Of a DNA stretch of 13,153 nucleotides, positions 12,794 to 13,153 are shown piece after piece. Numbering within the stretch: position 1 is the first letter of the stretch; each line of letters begins with the position of its first letter. Source of the stretch: Candidatus Eiseniibacteriota bacterium (GTDB lineage: Bacteria > Eisenbacteria > RBG-16-71-46 > JAFGJU01); NCBI GenBank assembly GCA_016928935.1, contig JAFGJU010000018.1:1-13153 (forward strand). The letters run 5' to 3'. Under the pieces are notes generated by a model. That model was given only the letters and a program-made list of their open reading frames with translations, did not search any database and was not told the DNA's origin. The position numbers and the translations under genes are program-made.

Positions 12794-13153
12794 TTACGCC
12801 AGCCCGACGAGCGGCAGCAGCAGGCGGAGGCCCAGCCAGATGAGAAGGCCGCCGGCGACGTCGAATAGGACGCCTGTGCGCACCATCTTCGTTATGGGCA
12901 CCATGCCCGAGCCGTAGACAATTGCGTTTGGAGGCGTCGACACGGGCAGCATGAACCCCCATGACGCCGCCAGTGTCGCCCCGAGGGCAGGCGGCACCGG
13001 GTTCACGCCCGCGGCCTGGGCCACTGAAATGATGACCGGCACGACCATCGTGGCGGAGGCGGTGTTGGACGTGGCCTCACTCACGATGATGCTCACCCAG
13101 ATGGCGGCGAACGTGAGCCCCCACGTTGACGCCGCCCCGCTGAACCCCAGAAG
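12794..13153 (-). CDS. DASS/SLC13-type sodium:anion symporter, C-terminal part (cut by window end)
   Basis: The - strand frame is open from the right window edge to the TAA at 12794-12796, giving about 119 C-terminal residues; the codon at 13094-13096 is an internal valine, not a start. The family signatures are clear: SEATSNTASATMVVPVII, carrying the SNT motif of the second ion-binding loop, and GFMLPVSTPPNAIVYGSG, the DASS signature near the C-terminus. A last hydrophobic helix (GVLFDVAGGLLIWLGLRLLLPL) ends the protein. DASS transporters import di- or tricarboxylates or sulfate with Na+ across the inner membrane. The substrate cannot be told from this part. It is convergent with the preceding gene. 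Confidence 0.92.
   Translation of the reverse strand, partial: LLGFSGAASTWGLTFAAIWVSIIVSEATSNTASATMVVPVIISVAQAAGVNPVPPALGATLAASWGFMLPVSTPPNAIVYGSGMVPITKMVRTGVLFDVAGGLLIWLGLRLLLPLVGLA

Overview
This is a GC-rich window from a bacterium. The NAD+-dependent DNA ligase LigA, Shine-Dalgarno-led starts and an extended -10 promoter all point to Bacteria rather than Archaea. Arginine is often AGG/AGA and isoleucine often ATA despite the high GC, which I associate with uncultivated FCB-like or other candidate lineages. That lineage guess is weak. All genes up to 12717 lie on the + strand. The last one, cut by the window end, is convergent on the - strand.

Layout. 1-1835: the 3' end of a DUF116-type gene, a small NifU-C-terminal-domain Fe-S scaffold/carrier, an MTH1187/YkoF-type (UPF0045) thiamine-binding protein, and a protein-L-isoaspartate methyltransferase with a lipoprotein signal, whose start overlaps the UPF0045 stop. 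1888-4250: the RNA-repair pair RtcB (RNA-splicing ligase) and archease, separated by a GC-rich leader with an AT-rich patch, a 14-codon mini-ORF and strong dyad symmetry. 4519-6537: full-length LigA. 6610-7734: a site-2-protease (M50) membrane metalloprotease with a CBS pair, possibly read from a leaderless transcript. 7871-9181: a divergent Na+/Ca2+-exchanger-superfamily membrane protein.

9260-11582 is the accessory part and the most interesting. Two genes with visibly lower GC follow one another: a small protein with a GFDG...NIKW nuclease-like pattern, and a HARE-type winged-helix protein fused to a PD-(D/E)XK-like domain. A 66-residue orphan sits 12 bases behind them. After a 70-base gap comes a Cas4/AddB-like PD-(D/E)XK nuclease with four cysteines placed for an Fe-S cluster, but no cas genes or CRISPR repeats are in the window. 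I read this as a candidate defence or DNA-processing cassette without a visible methyltransferase; its function is inference. Two tandem hairpins lie between its first two genes.

11725-12717 encodes an uncharacterised protein with two Cys-His-Cys motifs. 12794-13153 is the C-terminal part of a DASS/SLC13-type anion transporter on the - strand. No rRNA, tRNA, insertion sequence or CRISPR array was recognised.
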